In this document: in pieces, positions 1 to 5,306 of the stretch
How the letters are laid out: the number at the start of each line of letters is the position of its first letter
Position numbering within the stretch: the stretch's first letter is position 1
Assembly: GCA_017391435.1 (NCBI GenBank)
Contig: JAFOYS010000153.1
Location: forward strand, 1 to 5,306
DNA: 5,306 nucleotides
DNA from: Alistipes sp.
Lineage (GTDB): Bacteria; Bacteroidota; Bacteroidia; Bacteroidales; Rikenellaceae
Direction of reading: 5' to 3'
Program-made: the position numbers and the translations under genes
The notes under the pieces: generated by a model
Database searches by the model: none
What the model was told of the DNA's origin: nothing
The model's input: the letters and a program-made list of their open reading frames with translations, nothing else

Positions 1-1279
1 TAAGCGCGTCAATGTATATCTTCTTGTAGTCATCAAACTGAAGAATCTTGGCAAGCAGCGGTGAAACATCGCTATTGCCCCACTTTAGTGCATCGTGACG
101 GCCAGAGTCGTTCTGAACACCGCAGTTGTGGCTTGTGCCAAGAGTGTTGTCATAGTCGTACGGAATAAGGTAGAACTTGTAGTTTGTAGGATCTGTAGAG
201 TTAAAGTAGATGTAGAAGTTGTTTGTATTGTTCCAGTAGTCATCCCACATACCTACAGCGACATTTACCGCATATGTACGCAGAAGGAGGTTGATGTCAA
301 TAGCCTTACCAAGCCAGTCGTGCAGTTGCTGGCCCTTCAGGTCGCGCAGCTGCTTCATAAAGTGCAGTAGCTGGCTCTTGGCTGTGCTCAGGTCGCTATT
401 TATCTCCTCTACCTCGTAGGTTGGGTCGTAGTTGCCATCGCTCTCACCCATACTTGCGTTCTTGTCACGGTCGTAGTTGAGTGATGCGCCGTAGTTGCAC
501 TTCCAGAGATTACCCTTGTGGGTGCCAAACTTATCTTTACGCATCTTAAGATAGGTGTCGTCAATAGTCTCGTTCATCTCGTAGATGCCGTAGTATGCAG
601 GCTGCTTATCCCCCTCTACGTGTATCCAGAGACGGCAGTAGCAGTTTTCAATAGCGGTCCATACGCCAAAACGACGGAATAGGTCGTAGCTGTATATCTC
701 ACGACAGTATGCAGCATCGTCCTTAAACCACTTGAGATACATCTTGCGAATACCGCGAATAGTGTGCTCCTCGTCCTTGTTGTACTTGCGGAAATTGAAC
801 TGGAAGTGGCAGTGCTGCCAATCTGCATTATCCTTTACGTGACCACCGTTGCTGTTCTCTGGACGACGACGAGAGGTATTGCCCTTAAGTCGCATACCAG
901 CATCTGTGACTGTGTACTCCTCGCCCTTGAGCTTCATTTTAACATCGCAGTGGAAGTACTCCTTGGTGTTGCTATCCTTGTCGTACTCTGAGAGCATACG
1001 ATTCCACTCTTGGAGGGAGATATTCATACGCACCTCTGGCAGAGAGCTCAAATCAAAGACATAACTGCGCTCATCGCCCCACTCTATAGGTTTGTCGTTG
1101 CTACTGCCGTTGCCGTCATTGTTGTTGCCGGTGTCTCCACTGTTGTTCTCATCGCCACTGTTGCCATTGTTGCCGTTGTTCTGTTCGCCGCTGTTCGGTG
1201 TGTTGTCAGCACGGTCGATATCGTTCTTGCCGCACGATACGGTAAGTAGCAGCAAGAGGGTTAAAATAATACGAAACAT
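1..1279 (-). CDS. CotH-kinase-family surface lipoprotein, partial (C-terminus off the left edge)
   Basis: 426 codons are visible, open at the left edge. Residues 1-15 form a lipoprotein signal peptide (MFR, a Leu/Ile-rich core, then LTVS) ending at Cys16. The following GKNDID is acidic, as in Bacteroidetes surface-export signals. Residues 26-62 are a flexible Asn/Gly/Asp/Ser linker. The rest matches the CotH kinase family (spore coat protein H type): RLKGNTSR at 130-137, SYDLFRRFG at 197-205, YYGIYEMNE at 229-237, GMWDDYWNNTNNFYIY at 343-358 and IPYDYDN at 372-378. In Bacillus CotH two aspartates are needed for atypical protein kinase activity. By position, the likely equivalents are D346 or D347 and the YDYD pair D375/D377, so the active site looks intact. 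Inferred role: a lipid-anchored extracytoplasmic kinase or CotH-like structural protein; substrate unknown. The start ATG shares its A with the stop of the upstream WYL gene (TAATG), implying one operon and coupled translation. Family assignment is firm; function is not. Confidence 0.9.
   Translation of the reverse strand, partial: MFRIILTLLLLLTVSCGKNDIDRADNTPNSGEQNNGNNGNSGDENNSGDTGNNNDGNGSSNDKPIEWGDERSYVFDLSSLPEVRMNISLQEWNRMLSEYDKDSNTKEYFHCDVKMKLKGEEYTVTDAGMRLKGNTSRRRPENSNGGHVKDNADWQHCHFQFNFRKYNKDEEHTIRGIRKMYLKWFKDDAAYCREIYSYDLFRRFGVWTAIENCYCRLWIHVEGDKQPAYYGIYEMNETIDDTYLKMRKDKFGTHKGNLWKCNYGASLNYDRDKNASMGESDGNYDPTYEVEEINSDLSTAKSQLLHFMKQLRDLKGQQLHDWLGKAIDINLLLRTYAVNVAVGMWDDYWNNTNNFYIYFNSTDPTNYKFYLIPYDYDNTLGTSHNCGVQNDSGRHDALKWGNSDVSPLLAKILQFDDYKKIYIDAL
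1094..1204 (-). repeat. Low-complexity Asn/Gly/Asp/Ser linker-coding tract
   Basis: This stretch encodes residues 26-62 of the CotH-like lipoprotein, nearly all N, G, D, S, T or E. On the plus strand it shows irregular GTT and GCC triplet runs, and the nonamer ccactgttg occurs twice. It is read as a tether between the lipid anchor and the kinase-like domain. Imperfect triplet repetition suggests the length may vary between strains, but nothing in this single sequence shows that. Confidence 0.7.
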
Positions 1280-2178
1280 TAATTTAAGTATTTGTTTATG
1301 TAATTGGTTATATACTCTTTAAGTTCAGCGCATTCGCTTATATCTATATCGTCTAAAAGCCCTACCGCAAAACGGGCTACACCCTGTAGATCTGCAACCT
1401 TGCACTCTAAGCGCCAGTGGCTATCATCGATTTGGGTAATATACTTTTCAGATAGAGGATACTCCTCAAGAATAAGGTTATATGCAAGACGACCGAGGTT
1501 AAGTTTTATAGGAATCAACACAGCCTCTGGTTGTGCAATCATACGAAATATATCTATGTAACCCTCCTTGTGCTTATCCTCAAACTGCCAAGGCTCAAAG
1601 GTAATCTCTACGGTGGTGATACGAGCTGTTTTAAAAATCTTGCAACGGTTATCCTCAAGATCGTAGCACCATACATTGACATAGTTTGTTGTAAAGGCAA
1701 ATGGCTCTACTCTACGGTCGCGAATAGAGCGCGATGACTGATAGTTGTGCAAGACAACCTGCTGCTTGTTCTCTATCGCCTCAATAAGTGAGTGGACATT
1801 GCTTGAGTTACGACCTTTGACAATTGTGTCAGCAAGGGTGCGACTGTCGTAAACGGAGTATAGCTTTCGCTTGAGGTTCTGCTTGAGTAGGTTTGTGTCA
1901 TCAATGCTCTCAATGGCGCGCCTAAGGATGACTGCCTCCTCCTCGGTAAAGTGTACAAGCTGAGATATATCCTTAAAATGTGGAGACTCTTTGTCAAGAC
2001 GGATGCATCCCCTGCTCTTTTTGATTACAAAGCCTGCCTCGCGGAAACTATCTATATATCGGTATATTGTGCGACGCGACATATCAAGTCGCTCGGCAAT
2101 ATCATCTACCGAGTACTCAACATTTCCTGTTAATAGCTTCATTAGACGAAGCAGTCGCTCAAGTTTTGGTTGGTCCAT
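1279..2178 (-). CDS. WYL-domain transcriptional regulator (HTH-WYL-WCX)
   Basis: 299 residues, the usual size of WYL regulators. Residues 5-60 form a winged helix-turn-helix of the HTH_11/DeoR type, with VDDIAERLDMS as the first helices and SRRTIYRYIDSFREAGF (34-50) as the recognition helix and turn. The WYL domain covers about 128-193. It has LIEAIENKQQVVLHNY, RRVEPF (155-160), the position of the name-giving motif occupied by VWCYDL (169-174), and IFKTARI (181-187), whose Arg186 matches the conserved FRLDRI-type strand. Residues 219-293 fit the C-terminal WCX extension. Family members are DNA-binding regulators, often repressors, whose WYL domain is thought to bind nucleic acid or a nucleotide ligand. 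The gene follows dnaA by 32 bases but is separated from it by a terminator and has its own likely promoter. It overlaps the CotH-like gene by one base, so that gene is its most likely co-regulated partner. Regulatory sign and ligand cannot be read. Confidence 0.93.
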   Translation of the reverse strand: MDQPKLERLLRLMKLLTGNVEYSVDDIAERLDMSRRTIYRYIDSFREAGFVIKKSRGCIRLDKESPHFKDISQLVHFTEEEAVILRRAIESIDDTNLLKQNLKRKLYSVYDSRTLADTIVKGRNSSNVHSLIEAIENKQQVVLHNYQSSRSIRDRRVEPFAFTTNYVNVWCYDLEDNRCKIFKTARITTVEITFEPWQFEDKHKEGYIDIFRMIAQPEAVLIPIKLNLGRLAYNLILEEYPLSEKYITQIDDSHWRLECKVADLQGVARFAVGLLDDIDISECAELKEYITNYINKYLN

Positions 2179-2183
2179 CGTGG

Positions 2184-2191
2184 CAAAGATA
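2184..2191 (-). promoter_or_regulatory. Likely -7 promoter box for the WYL-cotH-like operon
   Basis: TATCTTTG on the minus strand matches the Bacteroidetes -7 consensus TAnnTTTG exactly. Only five bases (CCACG) separate it from the WYL start codon. Known spacing of this box to transcription starts would place the 5' end at or just before the ATG, giving a near-leaderless mRNA. No TTG is seen at the -33 distance (about 19-21 bases upstream); that region is occupied by the terminator palindrome. Seen: the box. Inferred: its use. Confidence 0.55.
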
Positions 2192-2220
2192 ATAAAAAAT
2201 CGGCATATTGCTATGCCGAT
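2191..2220 (-). terminator. Intrinsic terminator of dnaA, overlapping its stop codon
   Basis: A perfect 9-bp stem (ATCGGCATA paired with TATGCCGAT, 2220-2212 and 2207-2199) closes a four-base GCAA loop of the stable GNRA type. It is followed on the minus strand by TTTTTATT (2198-2191). The dnaA stop TAG (2213-2211) lies at the end of the left arm and first loop base, so the last dnaA codons form part of the hairpin. The same palindrome sits 7 bp upstream of the WYL -7 box, so an operator role is an alternative or additional reading. Confidence 0.85.
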
Positions 2221-3626
2221 ACAAGTTTTTCAAGCTCTTCAACCTGCAATCTGAATGATTGGTCTGTCTCCATAAGATTTGTTATAGTTTTGCAAGAGTG
2301 GAGCACTGTTGCGTGGTTGCGTCCACCAAGCGCAGTACCGATAGCTGTTAGAGGTACCTTAGTGAGCTGCTTTGCAAGATACATTGCTATCTGGCGGGCA
2401 ATAGCCACCTCACGAGTTCTCTCGGCTGAGAGCAGTCGCTCCTTATCAACATTCATCTGCTCGCAAATGGTGTCAATAATGTGGTCAATAGTTATCTCCT
2501 TCTGGTAAAGTGAGATATATCCCTTAAGAATCTCCTTTGCCAGTGAGATTGTAATCTTCTTGCCCATAAACGATGTGTTGGCAACAAGTGAAGATATAGC
2601 ACCCTCAATCTCGCGGATGTTTGCAGAGATGTTGTCGGCCAGATAGTTAATCACATCTGTTGGTATCTCAGCACCCAGGCGAGCTGCTTTAGCCTTGATA
2701 ATCTTAATCTTGGTCTGGTAGTCTGGAATATGAATCTGAGCCGACAGACCCCACTTAAAACGGGTCAACAGTCGCTCCTCAATATCCTTTAGCTCTACTG
2801 GTGGCTTATCTGAGATGAGCACAAGCTGCTTTCCTGACATCTGCAAGTGGTTGAAGATGTTGAAAAAGGCGTTCTGTGTACCAGGCTTACCAGATAGCTC
2901 CTGTATATCATCAAGTATAAGAACATCTACACCCTGATAGAAGTGGATGAAGTTTGGAATGTTCTTCTCGATTGTCGCGGTCTGGAACTGAGATTGGAAC
3001 TTGCTCATTGCTACATATAGCACCTGCAACTCTGGGTGGCGCATACTAATCTCATTGCCGATTGCTTGCGCTACGTGAGTCTTGCCCAATCCTGAATCAC
3101 CATATATATATAGTGGGTTGAATGGGGTGCTATTTCCAGGGTTTACGGCAACAGCCATACTTGCAGAGCGAACAAGACGGTTACACTCTCCCTCAATAAA
3201 GGTCTCAAAGGTGTAGCTGTGATTTAACTGTGGATCAAACCTTGGTGTGATTTTTGGTACAAGTCCTGGTATAATTAAGCCAGGATTTTGTATATTTGCA
3301 GGATCGATACGAGTTGGTATGCTCTGTGTAGAGTTGTTTGTAGCTGACTGAATGGTCTGCTGCTCATCTTTTGGCACAGCATAACATAGTCTTGTCTGAT
3401 AACCAAATGTCTCAGCAATCAGAGGGCGTAACACATTGATGTAGTGTCCCTCAATCTGGTCTACAAACGACTTGTTTGGTACACGCAGACGCAGCTTCGA
3501 GCCATCAAACTCAAGTGGAATGATGGGAAGAAACCATTTGGTAAACTCCTCGGCCGAGGTTTGAGCCTGGATTTGACTCAGGCAGTTTTGCCAAGCGTCT
3601 TTGTATGCGACAGTCGTTGCGAGCAT
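2211..3626 (-). CDS. dnaA: Chromosomal replication initiator protein DnaA
   Basis: 471 residues, normal for the family. It is an ATP-dependent initiator that binds DnaA boxes, melts the origin and recruits the helicase. Domain I (about 1-85) starts with AWQNCLSQIQAQTSAEEFTKWF. Domain II (about 86-135) is a Gln/Asn/Ser/Thr/Pro-rich linker. Domain III is the AAA+ ATPase: Walker A GDSGLGKT (176-183), Walker B VLILDD (235-240), sensor 1 VLISD (269-273), Arg finger R289 in RFKWGL (289-294), sensor 2 R338 in ANIREIEGA. Domain IV carries the DnaA signature helix-turn-helix RQIAMYLAKQL through GGRNHATVLHSCK (411-446). N437 stands where many DnaA proteins, including that of E. coli, have a base-contacting Asp. 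All key residues are otherwise present. No other in-frame ATG lies near the N-terminus and domain I is complete from this start. It diverges from the hexomutase gene; a DnaA box upstream suggests autoregulation. Confidence 0.98.
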   Translation of the reverse strand: MLATTVAYKDAWQNCLSQIQAQTSAEEFTKWFLPIIPLEFDGSKLRLRVPNKSFVDQIEGHYINVLRPLIAETFGYQTRLCYAVPKDEQQTIQSATNNSTQSIPTRIDPANIQNPGLIIPGLVPKITPRFDPQLNHSYTFETFIEGECNRLVRSASMAVAVNPGNSTPFNPLYIYGDSGLGKTHVAQAIGNEISMRHPELQVLYVAMSKFQSQFQTATIEKNIPNFIHFYQGVDVLILDDIQELSGKPGTQNAFFNIFNHLQMSGKQLVLISDKPPVELKDIEERLLTRFKWGLSAQIHIPDYQTKIKIIKAKAARLGAEIPTDVINYLADNISANIREIEGAISSLVANTSFMGKKITISLAKEILKGYISLYQKEITIDHIIDTICEQMNVDKERLLSAERTREVAIARQIAMYLAKQLTKVPLTAIGTALGGRNHATVLHSCKTITNLMETDQSFRLQVEELEKLVSA

Positions 3627-3679
3627 ATGTTTGATAGTCAGTCAGTTATAAATAAAGGTAAGTTTGTCATATGTGACCT

Positions 3680-3688
3680 TGTGTGTAA
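3680..3688 (-). promoter_or_regulatory. Near-consensus DnaA box
   Basis: TTACACACA on the minus strand differs from TTATNCACA at one position (C for T at position 4). It lies 34 bp from the perfect box and in the same orientation, between that box and the dnaA start. One mismatch in an AT-rich region could be chance; the shared orientation gives modest support. Confidence 0.35.
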
Positions 3689-3707
3689 GGACTGTGTTTT
3701 GACAATG

Positions 3708-3715
3708 CAAAGTTG
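3708..3715 (-). promoter_or_regulatory. Tentative -7 box of a dnaA promoter
   Basis: CAACTTTG, followed by CA, matches TAnnTTTG at all fixed positions except the first base. It would give a leader of roughly 75-80 bases. It abuts and overlaps by two bases the perfect DnaA box, so bound DnaA would block it. No TTG is present at -33, only a T-run. A rival candidate is TACCTTTA at 3660-3653, which also has one mismatch and would give a leader of about 20 bases. I cannot choose firmly between them. Confidence 0.3.
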
Positions 3716-3722
3716 TGAATAA
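3714..3722 (-). promoter_or_regulatory. DnaA box (TTATTCACA)
   Basis: TTATTCACA on the minus strand fits the DnaA-box consensus TTATNCACA exactly, 88 bases upstream of the dnaA ATG. In many bacteria such boxes in the dnaA promoter mediate autorepression, or they belong to an origin. The extremely AT-rich tract 3721-3780 lies directly beside it. Confidence 0.6.
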
Positions 3723-3843
3723 ATTTATATTAAAAAAAACCTCTACCCTATTGTTTATTTGATTTTTTATATTATAGAAAATCGTCCCGAAAATTAGTCG
3801 TAAAATTTAACTCGCTGATAATGAATAATAGAAAAAAAATTAC

Positions 3844-3851
3844 TATATTTG
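3844..3851 (+). promoter_or_regulatory. Likely -7 promoter box for the hexomutase gene
   Basis: TATATTTG is an exact match to the Bacteroidetes -7 box TAnnTTTG. It is followed by CA, as is common, and preceded by an A-run (3832-3839) that may act like an UP element. No TTG is visible at -33. The predicted transcript would have a leader of about 75 bases, A/T-rich near the start codon and without a Shine-Dalgarno sequence. Confidence 0.6.
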
Positions 3852-3932
3852 CATTATGAGAAATTAAGTGACAACAACACTTTTAGTATAAGAAAAACCT
3901 ATAATTAAAAATTAATAACAAAAATTTCTAAA

Positions 3933-5306
3933 ATGAGTAATTTGGAACAATTGGTACAGTCAAAGGCGCAGTCGTGGCTTGATGGCGATTACGACGAGGC
4001 TACAAAGGCGCAGGTGCGTCATCTTATGGAGAACGACTACAATGAGTTGGTAGAGAGCTTCTATAAGGATCTTGAGTTTGGAACAGGTGGTTTGCGTGGT
4101 ATTATGGGTGTAGGTACAAATCGTATGAACAACTACACTGTGGGTTTTGCTACTCAGGGCCTTGCTAACTATCTGAAAATCAATTTCCCAGGTGAGCAGA
4201 TTAAGGTTGCTATTGCTCACGATTCTCGCAATAACTCTCGTACATTTGCAGAGCGTGTTGCAGATATCTTTGCTGCTAATGACTTTAAGGTTTACCTTTT
4301 TGATGCTCTCCGTCCTACTCCAGAACTTAGCTTTGCTATTCGTGAGCTCGGTTGTCAGAGTGGTGTTATGGTTACCGCTTCTCACAATCCAAAGGAGTAT
4401 AACGGCTACAAGGCATACTGGGCAGATGGCTCTCAGGTAACCTCTCCACACGATGTTAATATTATTAAGGAGGTTGAGAAGATTACTGAAGTAAGTCAGG
4501 TGCTCACAGGTGGTAATCCTGAGAATATCACTATCCTTGGTGAGGAGTTTGACCAGAAGTATCTTGCTGCTATTAAGGCTCTATCACTCTCACCAGAGTG
4601 CGTGGCAAACAATGCAGATATGAAGATTGTCTACACACCTCTTCACGGTGCTGGTGTAAAGCTCGTTCCAGCTTCACTTGCAAACTTTGGTTTTAACAAT
4701 GTTATTACCGTAAAGGAGCAGTGCGTTCTGGATGGTAACTTCCCTACTGTTGCCTCTCCAAATCCAGAGGAGCGTAAGACTATGCAGATGGCTATTGACC
4801 TTGCTCAGGAGCAGAATGCAGACCTTGTTCTTGCTACAGACCCAGATTCAGACCGTCTTGGCGTTGCACTGAGAACTGGTAAGGGCGACTATGTTCTTCT
4901 TAATGGTAACCAGACCTTGGTGCTCATTATGTGCTACCAGCTTACTCGTTGGGCAGAGCTCGGCCTTATTAAGGAGGGTGACTATGTAGTAAAGACTATT
5001 GTGACATCAATGATGCCAGATGCCGTTGCTGCACACTATGGTGTTAAGTGCTACAACTGCCTCACAGGCTTTAAGTATATTGCAAAGATTATCCGCGAGC
5101 AGGAGGGTAAGCACTCTTATATCGGTGGTGGTGAGGAGTCATTTGGTTACCTCGCTGGCTCTTATGTTCGTGATAAGGATGGCGTATCTGCTTGCTCACT
5201 TGCTGCAGTAAGTGCAATCACATACATTCCCAACCACACTATAAGCAATCCTCGCAATAGTCCTACCACAACACCTAGCAATTTGTTGGTACTATGTATA
5301 ATAGGA
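3933..5306 (+). CDS. Alpha-D-phosphohexomutase (phosphoglucomutase/phosphomannomutase), partial and probably chimeric at its 3' end
   Basis: 458 codons are open to the right edge. The enzyme interconverts hexose 1- and 6-phosphates in the cytosol through a phosphoserine, feeding glycolysis and sugar-nucleotide synthesis. Seen: an N-terminal substrate region with EFGTGGLRGIMGVGTNRMN (48-66), the active-site loop TASHNP (148-153) with phosphorylated Ser150, the Mg2+ loop DPDSDR (303-308) and the sugar-specificity loop GEESFGY (400-406). These place it in the long PGM/PMM class, whose Bacteroidota members have about 580 residues. Domain 4 with its phosphate-binding loop is absent. Family resemblance holds through SACSLAA (419-425, up to about 5207). 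After that the frame stays open but reads as unrelated sequence, with three ATA codons where I see none before. The true family part therefore ends near 5208. Start chosen at 3933: ATG after an A-rich stretch, with the domain complete. Glucose versus mannose preference cannot be fixed. Confidence 0.92.
   Translation, partial: MSNLEQLVQSKAQSWLDGDYDEATKAQVRHLMENDYNELVESFYKDLEFGTGGLRGIMGVGTNRMNNYTVGFATQGLANYLKINFPGEQIKVAIAHDSRNNSRTFAERVADIFAANDFKVYLFDALRPTPELSFAIRELGCQSGVMVTASHNPKEYNGYKAYWADGSQVTSPHDVNIIKEVEKITEVSQVLTGGNPENITILGEEFDQKYLAAIKALSLSPECVANNADMKIVYTPLHGAGVKLVPASLANFGFNNVITVKEQCVLDGNFPTVASPNPEERKTMQMAIDLAQEQNADLVLATDPDSDRLGVALRTGKGDYVLLNGNQTLVLIMCYQLTRWAELGLIKEGDYVVKTIVTSMMPDAVAAHYGVKCYNCLTGFKYIAKIIREQEGKHSYIGGGEESFGYLAGSYVRDKDGVSACSLAAVSAITYIPNHTISNPRNSPTTTPSNLLVLCIIG
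5208..5305 (-). CDS. Fragment of a membrane protein, possibly CvpA-like, on apparently foreign end sequence
   Basis: On the minus strand this tail reads, without a stop, PIIHSTNKLLGVVVGLLRG then LLIVWLGMYVIALT. It has a helix-sized hydrophobic segment and a spaced-Gly pattern (N..LG..xGLL.GL) recalling the CvpA family of inner-membrane proteins. Both ends are missing. The plus-strand reading of the same bases fits no part of a hexomutase, which makes the minus strand the better coding candidate. The left boundary is approximate, because the frame stays open into hexomutase DNA. The CvpA name is by pattern only and unproven. Confidence 0.4.

Larger units (their letters stand above)
3627..3932. 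other. Divergent AT-rich intergenic region between dnaA and the hexomutase gene
   Basis: No gene is seen in these 306 bases. The dnaA-proximal part (3627-3722) holds a perfect and a near-perfect DnaA box in the same orientation and the tentative dnaA promoter. The rest (3721-3932) is about 20% GC, with the 60 bases 3721-3780 at 15% GC. It contains long A and T runs and the hexomutase promoter at 3844. DnaA boxes beside an AT-rich tract next to dnaA are the ingredients of a bacterial oriC. Two boxes are few, however, so simple dnaA autoregulation explains them equally well. No riboswitch fold or strong hairpin was recognised in the hexomutase leader. Confidence 0.6.

Noticed and set aside
1282..1300. 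Shine-Dalgarno site for the CotH-like gene
   Set aside because: The bases before its ATG are A/T-rich with no GGAGG-like run. This is normal for Bacteroidota, and coupling through the TAATG overlap is the better explanation.
2170..2508. 112-codon plus-strand frame and similar short plus-strand frames across 95-2254
   Set aside because: All are antisense to the CotH-like, WYL and dnaA genes, which carry clear family motifs. The plus-strand frames have repetitive Val/Ser/Leu compositions and no recognisable domain.
3444..3722. 92-codon plus-strand frame running out of dnaA into the intergenic region
   Set aside because: Most of it is antisense to the N-terminus of dnaA and the remainder covers the DnaA boxes. 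No promoter or family resemblance supports it.
3856..3867. Tiny leader ORF (ATG AGA AAT TAA) just downstream of the hexomutase -7 box
   Set aside because: Three codons in AT-rich DNA is expected by chance, and it carries no attenuator features such as a run of one amino acid or a following hairpin.
3902..3914. Inverted repeat TAATT/AATTA in the hexomutase leader
   Set aside because: It is a five-base, all-A/T arm pair in a roughly 20% GC region, too weak for a terminator or operator call.
3960..4451. 163-codon open frame on the minus strand
   Set aside because: It lies wholly antisense to the well-supported hexomutase, across its catalytic loop, and its protein is low in family-like features. 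It is a shadow of strong codon bias on the plus strand.
1..5306. tRNA, rRNA, CRISPR arrays, insertion sequences
   Set aside because: I looked for cloverleaf-like segments, regularly spaced repeats, transposase motifs and terminal inverted repeats and saw none. Nearly all of the window is accounted for by the four genes.

Overview
The window looks like a piece of a Bacteroidota chromosome, most likely Bacteroidales. The evidence is moderate GC with a very AT-rich intergenic region, start codons without Shine-Dalgarno sequences, two exact matches to the Bacteroidetes -7 promoter box TAnnTTTG, and a lipoprotein with an acidic stretch after the lipid cysteine. I cannot support a genus.

Layout. 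On the minus strand, reading leftwards from 3626: dnaA (2211-3626), then a WYL-domain transcriptional regulator (1279-2178), then a secreted CotH-kinase-family lipoprotein (1-1279, C-terminus beyond the left edge). On the plus strand, diverging from dnaA, is an alpha-D-phosphohexomutase gene (phosphoglucomutase/phosphomannomutase, from 3933) that reaches the right edge. The 306-base divergent region (3627-3932) holds a likely hexomutase promoter, a tentative dnaA promoter, one exact and one near-consensus DnaA box, and a long AT-rich tract. It may be autoregulatory DNA or part of an origin.

The dnaA stop codon lies inside an intrinsic terminator with a GCAA loop. Only 13 bases after its T-run the WYL gene begins, and an exact -7 box ends 5 bases before that ATG. 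The WYL gene is therefore probably a separate transcription unit with an almost leaderless mRNA. The terminator palindrome lies just upstream of its -7 box and could also act as an operator. The WYL gene and the CotH-like lipoprotein gene overlap by one base (TAATG), so they should be co-transcribed and translationally coupled. This pairs a possible ligand-sensing regulator with a possible surface protein kinase.

The last ~100 bases do not belong to the hexomutase. After about 5208 the protein stops resembling its family and codon use changes. The opposite strand there encodes a hydrophobic Gly-rich segment resembling a CvpA-type membrane protein. The simplest explanation is a chimeric join at a contig end, with a real rearrangement as the alternative.
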